Notes under the pieces: generated by a model
Seen by the model: the letters and a program-made list of their open reading frames with translations, nothing else
Database searches by the model: none
What the model was told of the DNA's origin: nothing
In this document: positions 1-7,401 of the stretch, piece after piece
Position numbering within the stretch: the stretch's first letter is position 1
Layout of the letters: each line of letters starts with the position of its first letter
Assembly (NCBI GenBank): GCA_913041775.1
Contig: CAJWJW010000047.1
Coordinates: 1-9,140 of the forward strand
Direction of reading: 5' to 3'
Length of the DNA: 9,140 nt
Origin: an uncultured Flavobacteriales bacterium
GTDB taxonomy: Bacteria > Bacteroidota > Bacteroidia > Flavobacteriales > UBA7430
Made by a program: the position numbers and the translations under genes

Positions 1-2144
1 AAGGCTTAATCTATCGTGGTTTCCGTATGGTAAACTGGGATCCAGAGGCTAAGACGACTGTTTCGGATGAAGAAGTAATCCATAAGGAGGTAAACTCTAA
101 ATTATACTACGTAAAGTATCAGGTTGAAAATTCAGATGAATTTGTAACGATTGCTACTACACGACCTGAAACTATTTTAGGTGATACGGCTATTTGTATA
201 AATCCTACCGATGAGCGTTTTACTCATTTAAAAGGTAAAAAGGTTATTGTACCTATTTCGGGTAGAGTAATTCCAATTATTGAGGATGAATATGTAGATA
301 TAGAGTTTGGTACTGGTTGTTTAAAAATCACACCTGCTCACGATCAAAATGATAGAGTAATAGGAGAGAAGCACGGCTTACCTATTGTAGATGTTTTAAA
401 CGATGATGCGACTCTTAATGAGCATGGTTTACACTACCAAGGGAAAGATCGTTTTGTTGTACGTAAAGAGATCTCTAAAGAACTAGACTCTTTAGGTATT
501 CTTGTGAAAGTTGAGGACTACCTTACTAAGGTAGGTTGTTCGGAACGTACAAATGCTGTAATAGAACCTAAGGTTTCTGTACAGTGGTTTGTTAAAATGG
601 AAAAATTAGCAGACCCTGCATTAGAAGCTGTAATGAGTGATGATGTACAGTTGGTTCCTGCGAAGTTTAAAAACACCTACCGTCACTGGATGGAGAATGT
701 ACACGACTGGTGTATTTCTCGTCAGCTTTGGTGGGGACACCAAATACCGGCCTATTTTTATGGCGATGGATTGAATGATTTTGTTGTTGCTAAAACGATA
801 GAAGAAGCAGTAGTCTTGGCAAAAGAAACAACTGGAAATACTAATTTAACAACTGCAGATCTTAGACAAGATGCAGATGTACTCGATACATGGTTCTCCT
901 CTTCACTATGGCCTATTTCTGTGTTTAACGGAATTATGGAGCCAGACAATAAAGAGATTAATTATTACTACCCAACCAATGATTTAGTTACCGCTCCAGA
1001 GATTTTATTCTTTTGGGTAGCGCGTATGATTCTGATGGGGTATGAATACCGAGGTGCTAAGCCATTCGATAATGTTTACCTAACAGGTATTGTTAGAGAT
1101 AAACAAGGTCGCAAGATGTCTAAGTCTTTAGGGAACTCTCCAGACCCAATTGAGTTAATGAAAATTTACGGTGCCGATGGAGTTCGTGTAGGTATGTTAT
1201 TCTGCTCGCCTGCTGGAAACGATTTACCGTTTGATGAAGGTCTTTGTGAACAAGGACGTAACTTCTCTAATAAAATATGGAATGCTTTCCGTTTAGTTAA
1301 AGGCTGGGAAGTAGCAGAAATAGAACAACCAGAATCGAGTAAAGTTGCAATTGATTGGTTAGATTCTAAGTTGAGTGAAACCATTTTATCTATAAACGAT
1401 AATTACGACAAGTTCCGTATCTCGGAAGTTTTAATGACTGTTTACAAACTGGTTTGGGATGATTTCTGTTCTTCTTACCTAGAGATGATTAAACCTGCTT
1501 ATCAGAAACCAATAGATAAGGCAACTTTAGAAACTACTTTGGCTTATTTTGAGGAAATACTGAAGTTATTACACCCATTTATGCCATTTATCTCAGAAGA
1601 GATTTGGTCTTTAATTTCTGAAAGAGAAACAAAAGAAGATCGTTTAATTGTTACCCCTTGGCCTACAGTTAATGCAATTGACTCTACTATTTTAGAAAAT
1701 GAGAAAATTGCTTCTGAAGTTATCTCTGGTATACGTACCATCAGAAATGAAAAGAATATTGCGAATAAAGATCAGATTGAATTGTTTGTTAAACTAAACG
1801 AAGACACAGATAAATCTTTTGATACTGTAATTTCTAAGCTTGGAAATTTAAGTACGCTACAATATGTAGATGCTAAGGTAGAAGGTGCTTTATCGTTTAG
1901 AGTAAAATCGAACGAATATTATATTCCTCTTGCCGGAGCAGTTAATATTGAAGAAGAGATTGCTACTTTAAAACAAGAATTAAAATACGCACAAGGTTTC
2001 TTAAACTCTGTAATGAAAAAGCTAAGTAACGAACGCTTTGTTAATAATGCTCCAGACCAAGTAATTGCAATAGAGCGAAAAAAACAAGCAGATGCCGAAG
2101 CTAAAATTAAAACGATAGAAGAACAGTTGACTGCTATTCAGTAG
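1..2144 (+). CDS. valS: Valine--tRNA ligase (ValRS), 5' end outside window
   Basis: Charges tRNA-Val with valine using ATP in the cytoplasm and hydrolyses mischarged Thr-tRNA. The frame is open from base 3, the first full codon, with GLIYRGFRMVNWDP, a conserved ValRS stretch well inside the enzyme. The Met codon at 27 is therefore internal. About 713 codons are present, and I estimate some 165-170 residues including the HIGH motif are missing upstream. Visible landmarks in order are the CP1 editing-domain motif TTRPETILGDTA, the catalytic-domain motifs SRQLWWGHQIP and DVLDTWFSSSLWP, KMSKS at 1113-1127, the anticodon-binding helical domain, and a C-terminal coiled-coil arm of about 65 residues rich in Glu and Lys that in this family contacts tRNA. 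It ends with TAG at 2142-2144. Nothing suggests damage. It is a housekeeping gene with no evident functional tie to the genes downstream. Confidence 0.97.
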   Translation, partial: GLIYRGFRMVNWDPEAKTTVSDEEVIHKEVNSKLYYVKYQVENSDEFVTIATTRPETILGDTAICINPTDERFTHLKGKKVIVPISGRVIPIIEDEYVDIEFGTGCLKITPAHDQNDRVIGEKHGLPIVDVLNDDATLNEHGLHYQGKDRFVVRKEISKELDSLGILVKVEDYLTKVGCSERTNAVIEPKVSVQWFVKMEKLADPALEAVMSDDVQLVPAKFKNTYRHWMENVHDWCISRQLWWGHQIPAYFYGDGLNDFVVAKTIEEAVVLAKETTGNTNLTTADLRQDADVLDTWFSSSLWPISVFNGIMEPDNKEINYYYPTNDLVTAPEILFFWVARMILMGYEYRGAKPFDNVYLTGIVRDKQGRKMSKSLGNSPDPIELMKIYGADGVRVGMLFCSPAGNDLPFDEGLCEQGRNFSNKIWNAFRLVKGWEVAEIEQPESSKVAIDWLDSKLSETILSINDNYDKFRISEVLMTVYKLVWDDFCSSYLEMIKPAYQKPIDKATLETTLAYFEEILKLLHPFMPFISEEIWSLISERETKEDRLIVTPWPTVNAIDSTILENEKIASEVISGIRTIRNEKNIANKDQIELFVKLNEDTDKSFDTVISKLGNLSTLQYVDAKVEGALSFRVKSNEYYIPLAGAVNIEEEIATLKQELKYAQGFLNSVMKKLSNERFVNNAPDQVIAIERKKQADAEAKIKTIEEQLTAIQ

Positions 2145-2149
2145 TTTTT
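2129..2149 (+). terminator. Possible intrinsic terminator overlapping the valS stop
   Basis: A short hairpin can form from GACTGCT (2129-2135), loop ATTC and AGTAGTT (2140-2146), with two G-U pairs, and a run of five T at 2145-2149 that partly overlaps the right arm. The stop codon of valS lies inside the right arm. The stem is short and A/U-rich, so the call is tentative. It is the only terminator-like structure I see right after valS. Confidence 0.35.
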
Positions 2150-2185
2150 AAGGTTGTTTGTTTTTGATACATATATTTATTAAAA

Positions 2186-2240
2186 TTGCACAACATAAAA
2201 AATGAGTTAATGTGCTGAATACTAATGTGGTTTGCACAAC
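2186..2240. repeat. Pair of 9-bp direct repeats TTGCACAAC upstream of the DUF3494 gene
   Basis: TTGCACAAC occurs perfectly at 2186-2194 and 2232-2240, 46 bp apart start to start. Both copies lie in the spacer between valS and the secreted-protein gene. Each contains TTG-CA-CAA, a small dyad of TTG/CAA half-sites, which is the shape of a regulator binding site. The second copy is about 50 bp before the ATG at 2290. No protein can be named from this alone, and a chance origin in A/T-rich DNA is possible. Confidence 0.35.
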
Positions 2241-2289
2241 TTTCATTTGTTACTATTAGGATAGTTTAAAATCTCAAAAATTGATAAGT

Positions 2290-3372
2290 ATGTCAATCAA
2301 ATTATCAACACTATATATTCTTGTATTTACTATAAGCTTTACAGTAAATGCGCAAGTAAATCAATTAGATTTACCAGTAGGCTGGAGTCTATTTGGCTCT
2401 ACTTGTGTTGATTCTATTGATGTTATAGAAGGATTTATTGATATTTCTGATGATATTGAAATCATTAAAGATGAATTAGGTATGTCTTACCTTCCATCTT
2501 GGAACTTTAATGCTATTGGAAGTTTACACTATTCTGAAGGATATCAAATCAAAATGCTAAATGAAGTACTTGGCTTCCAGTTATGTAGTTCAGTAATCCC
2601 AGAAGATGGTATAGGGCAAGCAGAAGTAGATGCTGCTTATGCATTAGGAGCGGCTTCGGTAATACCAGAAGATGGAATAAGTCAATTTGATATTACTGCT
2701 GCAATAGATTCTGTAAATGCTGTATGGATGTCTATTCCAACACCATTTAGTTCTGCTCAAGGTGTAACCGATATGGCTGCTATTTACCAAGACTTATCTA
2801 CTTATGAAGGTGGTACAGCTCATGCACTTGTTTTTGGTGGTGGAGAGGTATTATATCCAGGGGTTTATGATGTAACAGGTGCCGCATCAATATCTTTAGG
2901 GACTCTTACTTTAGATGGTGGTGGAGATCCAAATTCTGTATTTCTTATAAGAAGCACTGGAGCTTTTACTACTGGAGTAGGCTCTACAGTAGTTTTAACA
3001 AATGGAGCGAATGCCCGTAATGTATTTTGGATGTCTGAAGTAGCACTATCTACTGCAGCAAATACAATAATGAAAGGAACTTTGGTTTCGCCAGCCGGAG
3101 CAATTGCATTAGGTGCTGGCACACTACTCGAGGGTAGAATGGTTACTAAATTAGGTGCATTAACAACTGTTACAGGTTGTGTTATTACAGTTCCATTGGG
3201 TACTTCTCCTATTGATTTTGGACTACTTTCGTCATTTGCTATGTGGACTTCTGGTGGTGCGGTTTCTGATGCTGCTACCTCTATAACTCTCGGAGATGTT
3301 GGGACTGCATCTGGAGCCTTAACAATTTCAGGTTCGCATACTGGCTTTGAATACCCTGCAGGTACTCAGTGA
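2290..3372 (+). CDS. Secreted DUF3494 (ice-binding-like) protein with apparently permuted or truncated domain
   Basis: ATG at 2290 is chosen over an in-frame TTG at 2281 because it gives a clean signal peptide of about 21 residues (cleavage NA|Q), so the product is exported by Sec. Residues 25-100 form a module beginning LPVGWSLFGSTC and containing GYQIKM, which I recall from Bacteroidota surface proteins without a firm name. Residues 102-132 hold two copies of VIPEDGI(G/S)Q, 22 residues apart. Residues about 150-301 match the middle and C-terminal part of DUF3494 (LYPGVYDV, LTLDGGGDPNSVFLI, VVLTNGANARNVFWM, MKGTLVSPAGAIALGAGT, LEGRM). Residues 307-360 (PIDFGLLSSFAMWTSGGAV, GDVGTASGALTISG) instead resemble the N-terminal part of another DUF3494 unit, and the chain then stops at TGA. 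No type IX sorting domain is visible. The family includes ice-binding proteins and adhesins, and actual ice binding cannot be inferred here. Confidence 0.8.
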   Translation: MSIKLSTLYILVFTISFTVNAQVNQLDLPVGWSLFGSTCVDSIDVIEGFIDISDDIEIIKDELGMSYLPSWNFNAIGSLHYSEGYQIKMLNEVLGFQLCSSVIPEDGIGQAEVDAAYALGAASVIPEDGISQFDITAAIDSVNAVWMSIPTPFSSAQGVTDMAAIYQDLSTYEGGTAHALVFGGGEVLYPGVYDVTGAASISLGTLTLDGGGDPNSVFLIRSTGAFTTGVGSTVVLTNGANARNVFWMSEVALSTAANTIMKGTLVSPAGAIALGAGTLLEGRMVTKLGALTTVTGCVITVPLGTSPIDFGLLSSFAMWTSGGAVSDAATSITLGDVGTASGALTISGSHTGFEYPAGTQ

Positions 3373-3407
3373 TGATAACTTGATTTTGTATTAATCTTAA
3401 GTTATCA
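3373..3407. repeat. Perfect 9-bp inverted repeat just after the DUF3494 stop
   Basis: TGATAACTT at 3373-3381 and AAGTTATCA at 3399-3407 are exact reverse complements, separated by 17 bases. They could form a hairpin directly after the stop codon at 3370-3372. The left arm supplies two more in-frame stops (TGA TAA). No T run follows, so it is not a standard intrinsic terminator, but it could protect the 3' end of the mRNA or help termination. Confidence 0.4.
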
Positions 3408-3526
3408 AACCACAGTATACCAATTATGAATGAAATCTTTGAGCTCTAAGATAATTTACTAAAGAATAAATAACAAATTTGCTATTACTCATTATTTGAT
3501 ATCACTAGCTTTTTTTATACTGTGTA

Positions 3527-3555
3527 AATTTGGTTTAATTCAGCCAATTATTTTT
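3527..3555 (+). terminator. Possible weak intrinsic terminator for the DUF3494 gene
   Basis: A stem of AATTTGG (3527-3533, one bulged T) with CCAATT (3544-3549), a 10-base loop and TTTTT at 3551-3555 has the layout of an intrinsic terminator on the plus strand. It lies about 155 bases past the stop. A second, weaker arrangement is GCTA / TAGC at 3481-3509 followed by T7 at 3510-3516. Both stems are short, so I only suggest that termination happens in this spacer. Confidence 0.28.
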
Positions 3556-3699
3556 CAATCCTTTTTTTGTGAGATAAAGCTGTAGTATCTTTAATACAGT
3601 CAGTAAGCTGGACATCGCTATTATTAAAGACTGTATTTCTCGACCATTTAGGTTTAGATTAATTATAATTAACAATATAGTAAATCTACTTAAATTTTA

Positions 3700-4221
3700 C
3701 TAAGCCGAAGTAATACTCGACTCAATCATCCATTTACCTTGAACTTTCATTGCTTGTTCAATAACATCTCTAACACAACCTTCGCCACCTTTTTTAGGTG
3801 ATATATAATCCGATAGATTTTTAATTTCTTGTGCTGCATTATCTGGGCAGGTAGGCAAGCCTACTTCTTGCATAACCTCGTAATCGGGTAGGTCGTCGCC
3901 CATGTATAAAATCTGTGCAGGATCTAAAGAGTATATATGTATGAGTTCTTTAAGAGCACTTACTTTATCATGACAAGCTAAGTATACATCGTGTACGCCT
4001 AATTTTGTCATTCTTGTTTTTACAGCAGCCGAGCTACCACCAGAAATAACAGCAACGACATACCCTTTTTTAACGGCTAATTGTAATGCATATCCATCGC
4101 GAGTATTCATTGTTCTTACCTGTTCTCCATTTGGTAATAAAGTAACACAACCATCTGTTAAAACACCATCGCAGTCGAAGATGAATGCTTTTATGTTTTT
4201 TAATTTAGTTTTATAATTCAT
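3700..4221 (-). CDS. kdsC: KdsC-like HAD-family phosphatase (Kdo 8-phosphate phosphatase type)
   Basis: Predicted soluble Mg-dependent HAD phosphatase, 173 residues, the usual length of KdsC. The family removes phosphate from 3-deoxy-D-manno-octulosonate 8-phosphate, the step before CMP-Kdo in lipopolysaccharide core synthesis. Seen in the protein are the catalytic motif FDCDGVLTDG with nucleophile D16 and acid D18, motif II Ser at residue 60 in VISGGSS, motif III Lys K86 in HDKVSAL, motif IV MGDDLPD at 107-113, and the KdsC tail signature GGEGCVRDVIEQ at 145-156. ATG at 4221 overlaps the end of the DUF2520 gene by 11 bp, which suggests translational coupling. It is the last gene of the unit. 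Related C0-type HAD enzymes act on other sugar phosphates, so the exact substrate is inferred. Confidence 0.88.
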   Translation of the reverse strand: MNYKTKLKNIKAFIFDCDGVLTDGCVTLLPNGEQVRTMNTRDGYALQLAVKKGYVVAVISGGSSAAVKTRMTKLGVHDVYLACHDKVSALKELIHIYSLDPAQILYMGDDLPDYEVMQEVGLPTCPDNAAQEIKNLSDYISPKKGGEGCVRDVIEQAMKVQGKWMIESSITSA

Positions 4222-4990
4222 CTTTATTTTTGTCTAAAATTGTTTCAGTAAGAATTTTGTAAATATCAAAATGTGCTCCTTTTTCAAGGTAATTTAAATG
4301 CGCATCTATGGTTGATTTATCTCGTCTAACTGCCGGACCTGTTTGAACCTCTTTAGGTTTTAGTTTCTTAATTTTAGAGGCTGTTTCTTTAATAAGAGGT
4401 TGTAGTATTTCTAAAGGTATTTGTTCCTTTTGTAATATATCATCAGCCATCATATACATAAAATTACTAAAGTTGCAAGCAAAAACTGCTGCTACATGTA
4501 GTACTTTTCGTTGATGTGAGTTTATGTTATAGACAATTGGACTTAAGAGTGTAGCCAATCGCATAAGGGTATTATAATCTTCGCTTTTAGTAGCTTCTAT
4601 ACAAAAAGGTATGTTTTTAAAGTTAAGACTTTTCTCTTTAGAGAATGTTTGTAGCGGGTAAAAAACGCCACTTCTTTCGTGTTCAATACAATCCTTTTCT
4701 ATTGCCCCAGAGGTGTGTACTATAAGTTTATTGTTTAGCATTAAGCTTTTAGAGACTTCAGAAATTGCAGAATCTGTAACCGCCAATATATATAAATCGG
4801 CCTCTTTATTTAGATCGTCAACAGAACTTGTGAAATCACATTTTAATCTACGAGCTAATGAAATCGCTGAACCTACCGATCTGTTGTATATCTGAAGTAT
4901 TTCCTGATCGTTTTTTTGAAGTTCTTTTGCGAGATGCCAGGCAACATTTCCAGCACCTACAATTACTATTTTCAGCTTTAACTTACTCAA
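4211..4990 (-). CDS. Rossmann-fold and DUF2520 domain protein, function unknown
   Basis: A 259-residue predicted cytoplasmic dehydrogenase-like protein. The N-terminus has a nucleotide-binding Rossmann motif IVIVGAGNVAWHLA at about residues 8-21, followed by strands and loops typical of NADP-binding F420/ProC-like folds (ILAVTDSAI, LIVHTSGAI, FYPLQTFS). The C-terminal half is helical (VLHVAAVFACNFSNFMYMMA, TGPAVRRDKSTIDAHL) and matches the DUF2520 pattern, which resembles the dimerisation domain of 6-phosphogluconate and ketopantoate-type dehydrogenases. Neither substrate nor pathway is known to me. It starts at TTG 4990: an in-frame TAA at 5009-5011 precludes a longer form, and no ATG fits before the Rossmann motif. 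It begins 7 bp after the ccmF stop and overlaps the KdsC-like gene by 11 bp. A pairing with a KdsC-like gene is, from memory, common in Bacteroidota. Confidence 0.85.
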   Translation of the reverse strand: MSKLKLKIVIVGAGNVAWHLAKELQKNDQEILQIYNRSVGSAISLARRLKCDFTSSVDDLNKEADLYILAVTDSAISEVSKSLMLNNKLIVHTSGAIEKDCIEHERSGVFYPLQTFSKEKSLNFKNIPFCIEATKSEDYNTLMRLATLLSPIVYNINSHQRKVLHVAAVFACNFSNFMYMMADDILQKEQIPLEILQPLIKETASKIKKLKPKEVQTGPAVRRDKSTIDAHLNYLEKGAHFDIYKILTETILDKNKDEL

Positions 4991-4997
4991 ATCCTTT

Positions 4998-7400
4998 CTA
5001 TTTCTTGTTTATAAATAACTGTATCATAGCAATACCAGTTCCAATAGCCATAAGAATCATCCCAATCCATAAAACATTAATATATGGGAATATAATTGCC
5101 TTCATTACAATAAAGGGCTTCTCGTTGTCTATATGCTCGTAGGCCTTAATCTGGATGCTTCCAGCTTCGGGGTTTACTTCCTCAAATATAAATTTATACT
5201 TTAGACCTCCGTCGTCAATAAATCCAGGGAATGATTGCGCCATATTGTTTTTTACAGCATATATAGACTGAGTAGTACTAAATTCACCTTGCATATTTTG
5301 CATTCTCAGTTTAGCAATTAACATTACGTCTAATGCTTCAGGACTTACTAAATTTGTGTTTGCATTTACCATTAAGCTATCTAAGTACAAAAAGTGCTGA
5401 TTGTAAATAACCGAGTCCCCTTGTTTAATGTTTATCAAGCTTTCGTGATGGTATGGATTATTCGTGTCGTGTACATCAGTATCGGCATAAGTTAGGTGTG
5501 TGTACACATCGTATAATGCAAAATGCTCCGTTGCAGGTTCTGCCACATTACCCATTATTTCATTTAATTGAATAAATGGATGTAAGGTAAACTGATATGC
5601 ATAAGAACTATCTTCTAGTAAATTGAAATACTCAACTTCGTAGGTTTTATTAATTCCCAATAAAGTATCTGACTTATAAAGAACATGGTAATTACCCATA
5701 TGTGTCGTATCTCCTTTTTCTAAGAGTATATTTTCGTTGCTAGGAAAATCCTTTGCAATAAATCCTTCGTTACTAGAAATGGTTCTCTTATTAGCATTAC
5801 TAAGTAAGGCTCCCATTATAACTAAGGCAAAACCTACATGTGCTACTGAGGCTCCAGAATGACTCCAATTCCCTTTTAGGATTTTACGCCAGTACTCGAA
5901 ATTTGCTATGGCAGCAAATAACGTTGCCCATAATAGAGAAAGGTATAAAGCATGCCACATTTGAACAGTATAGGCAATGTAAAGTGCTAGAGCTCCTGCA
6001 AGTATTAAACTAAATGCGATTTGTTTAATTAGTTTTTTAATGTTTGTTTTCTTGTAGCTAAGGTGTTGTGTTATTCCGACTAAGAAAACAATAAGTAAGG
6101 CTAAAGGTGTTTGCCAAGAATTGTACAAGGCAATAGCATCTAATGGTGGAGCCATGTTTGTACCAAACACTTTATTAATTACTGGTAAAGAAGTGAACCA
6201 TGTAATTTGAAAAGCGGAGATAAATAAGACCATAGAACCTATAAACATCCAGAATTCTCTAGAGTTTACAACATCTTCTTTTTTATTAGAAGGTATGTGT
6301 TTTAGTCTACTAAAAAACAGCACAATTGAAGCAAGAGTGAAGGTTAATAAATAAACCAATAGCTGGCTTGATAGTCCACCTGCAAAAGCGTGTACAGAAG
6401 TGTCTCCTAAAATACCACTACGAGTAAGGTAAGTAGAGTAAATAATTAGAATAAAGGCTAGTATTGTTAGACCTATAGCTGTAGGTAAGGCTGCTTTTCG
6501 TGCTCTATAAATAAGCATTAAATGTGCTGCTGCAATAAGTATAATCCAAGGAACCAAAGAAGAGTTTTCTACTGGATCCCAAGCCCAGAATCCACCAAAC
6601 GAAAGTGCCTCGTAAGCCCAGGCTCCACCCATAAGTATTCCGGTACCCAATACCATTATTCCTGCATAGGTCCAAGGCAAAGCCTCTTCTATCCATTCAG
6701 AATATTGTTTTTTCCACAAGCCAGCAATAGCGAATGAAAAAGGAACCATTGTTAATGCAAACCCTAAAAATAGTATAGGAGGATGTATAACCATCCAATA
6801 GTTTTGTAGTAGTGGATTTAAACCTCTACCGTCCATAAATTGTGGAACTACCTGAAGGTAGTTAGCCATCTCTGTCCAAGGTAAACCTAAGTTTTCCTCT
6901 AAGTTTCTAATGAGAACAAAAGGACTACTTCCTAATTTAATTCCAAATACATAGATTCCTAAAATCATAGAAACTAAAAACACTTGTATAGCAGATACAA
7001 TTGTTAATACGGTAGGTTCCCAAGAATTGGCTTTTTTAATTAATATACTTCCTAAAATAATATTCCAAAAAGTCCACAGCAAGAAACTCCCTTCTTGACC
7101 TTCCCAGAAACAGGAAATCATATAATGCGTAGGGAGTTCCAATGATGAGTGTTGCCACACGTATTGATACTCAAAATAATGATTGTATATCATTATGAAC
7201 ATACAGGAAATTACCCCGATAATCGCCAGACCATGACTGTAAAAAGCGGCACGAGCTACAGGAAGCCAAATCGCTTTTAGTTGTTCATTTATCGCACTTC
7301 TATAAAAAGAAAATGCAGCCAATATAGTTGCTGCAAAGGCAATACTTACAAAAGCTTGACCTAGATTTCCAATGAGTGTATGTTCACCAATAAATTCCAT
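4998..7400 (-). CDS. ccmF: Cytochrome c heme lyase core protein CcmF (CcmF/CcsA family)
   Basis: Polytopic inner-membrane protein of 800 residues that takes heme from CcmE and attaches it to apocytochrome c outside the membrane. Visible are an N-terminal membrane region with FWEGQEGSFLLW at 98-109, the WWD heme-binding motif GGFWAWDPVENSSLVPW at 269-285, and four histidines placed as in CcmF: H206 in IHPP, H293 just after WWD, H337 in SVHAFA and H521 in SVAHVGF. Multiple transmembrane stretches run to about residue 535. A non-membrane region follows at about 540-770, probably periplasmic, closed by a last helix at about 772-797. This is longer than the roughly 650 residues of the E. coli protein, but long forms are usual in Bacteroidota. 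ATG at 7400 lies one base after the ccmE stop and gives MEFIGEHTLIGNLGQ. Confidence 0.95.
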   Translation of the reverse strand: MEFIGEHTLIGNLGQAFVSIAFAATILAAFSFYRSAINEQLKAIWLPVARAAFYSHGLAIIGVISCMFIMIYNHYFEYQYVWQHSSLELPTHYMISCFWEGQEGSFLLWTFWNIILGSILIKKANSWEPTVLTIVSAIQVFLVSMILGIYVFGIKLGSSPFVLIRNLEENLGLPWTEMANYLQVVPQFMDGRGLNPLLQNYWMVIHPPILFLGFALTMVPFSFAIAGLWKKQYSEWIEEALPWTYAGIMVLGTGILMGGAWAYEALSFGGFWAWDPVENSSLVPWIILIAAAHLMLIYRARKAALPTAIGLTILAFILIIYSTYLTRSGILGDTSVHAFAGGLSSQLLVYLLTFTLASIVLFFSRLKHIPSNKKEDVVNSREFWMFIGSMVLFISAFQITWFTSLPVINKVFGTNMAPPLDAIALYNSWQTPLALLIVFLVGITQHLSYKKTNIKKLIKQIAFSLILAGALALYIAYTVQMWHALYLSLLWATLFAAIANFEYWRKILKGNWSHSGASVAHVGFALVIMGALLSNANKRTISSNEGFIAKDFPSNENILLEKGDTTHMGNYHVLYKSDTLLGINKTYEVEYFNLLEDSSYAYQFTLHPFIQLNEIMGNVAEPATEHFALYDVYTHLTYADTDVHDTNNPYHHESLINIKQGDSVIYNQHFLYLDSLMVNANTNLVSPEALDVMLIAKLRMQNMQGEFSTTQSIYAVKNNMAQSFPGFIDDGGLKYKFIFEEVNPEAGSIQIKAYEHIDNEKPFIVMKAIIFPYINVLWIGMILMAIGTGIAMIQLFINKK

Positions 7401-7401
7401 A

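Larger units (their letters stand above)
3373..3699. other. Non-coding convergent spacer with several small dyads
   Basis: This A/T-rich stretch lies between the 3' ends of the DUF3494 gene (plus strand) and the KdsC-like gene (minus strand). All frames are broken by stops and I see no continuation of DUF3494 sequence after the TGA. Besides the hairpin at its left end it holds a separated inverted repeat CACAGTATA (3411-3419) / TATACTGTG (3516-3524), another AATACAGTC (3593-3601) / GACTGTATT (3629-3637), an imperfect hairpin at 3580-3599 (CTGTAGTA / TAATACAG), T7 runs at 3510-3516 and 3562-3568, and a perfect 14-bp palindrome TTAATTATAATTAA at 3659-3672. I see no RNA gene. Confidence 0.6.

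Noticed and set aside
758..949. Minus-strand open frames inside valS (also 1166-1384 and 1544-1741)
   Set aside because: They lie antisense to strongly conserved ValRS coding sequence, have no family resemblance and no spacing or start signals.
2246..2269. Bacteroidota-type promoter (TTTG at 2246-2249, TAGTTTAA at 2262-2269)
   Set aside because: Spacing is about 12 bp instead of roughly 19-20 and the -7 element is a partial match to TAnnTTTG, so I did not list it.
2865..3122. Minus-strand open frame of 85 codons inside the DUF3494 gene
   Set aside because: It is antisense to conserved DUF3494 motifs, and its composition (Val, Pro, Ala rich) is what the opposite strand of Gly/Thr-rich repeats gives.
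3541..3660. Remnant insertion sequence in the convergent spacer
   Set aside because: There is no transposase fragment and no terminal repeats with target duplication; the dyads are too short.
3373..3699. Frameshifted continuation of the DUF3494 gene after the stop
   Set aside because: All forward frames are soon stopped and none shows DUF3494 motifs such as the LTLDGGG or NVFW patterns.
4713..5142. Plus-strand open frames opposite DUF2520 and the ccmF end
   Set aside because: They run against clear coding sequence on the minus strand and resemble no protein I know.
6505..6737. Open frames on both strands within ccmF
   Set aside because: They overlap the WWD motif region of ccmF out of frame, so they are shadows.
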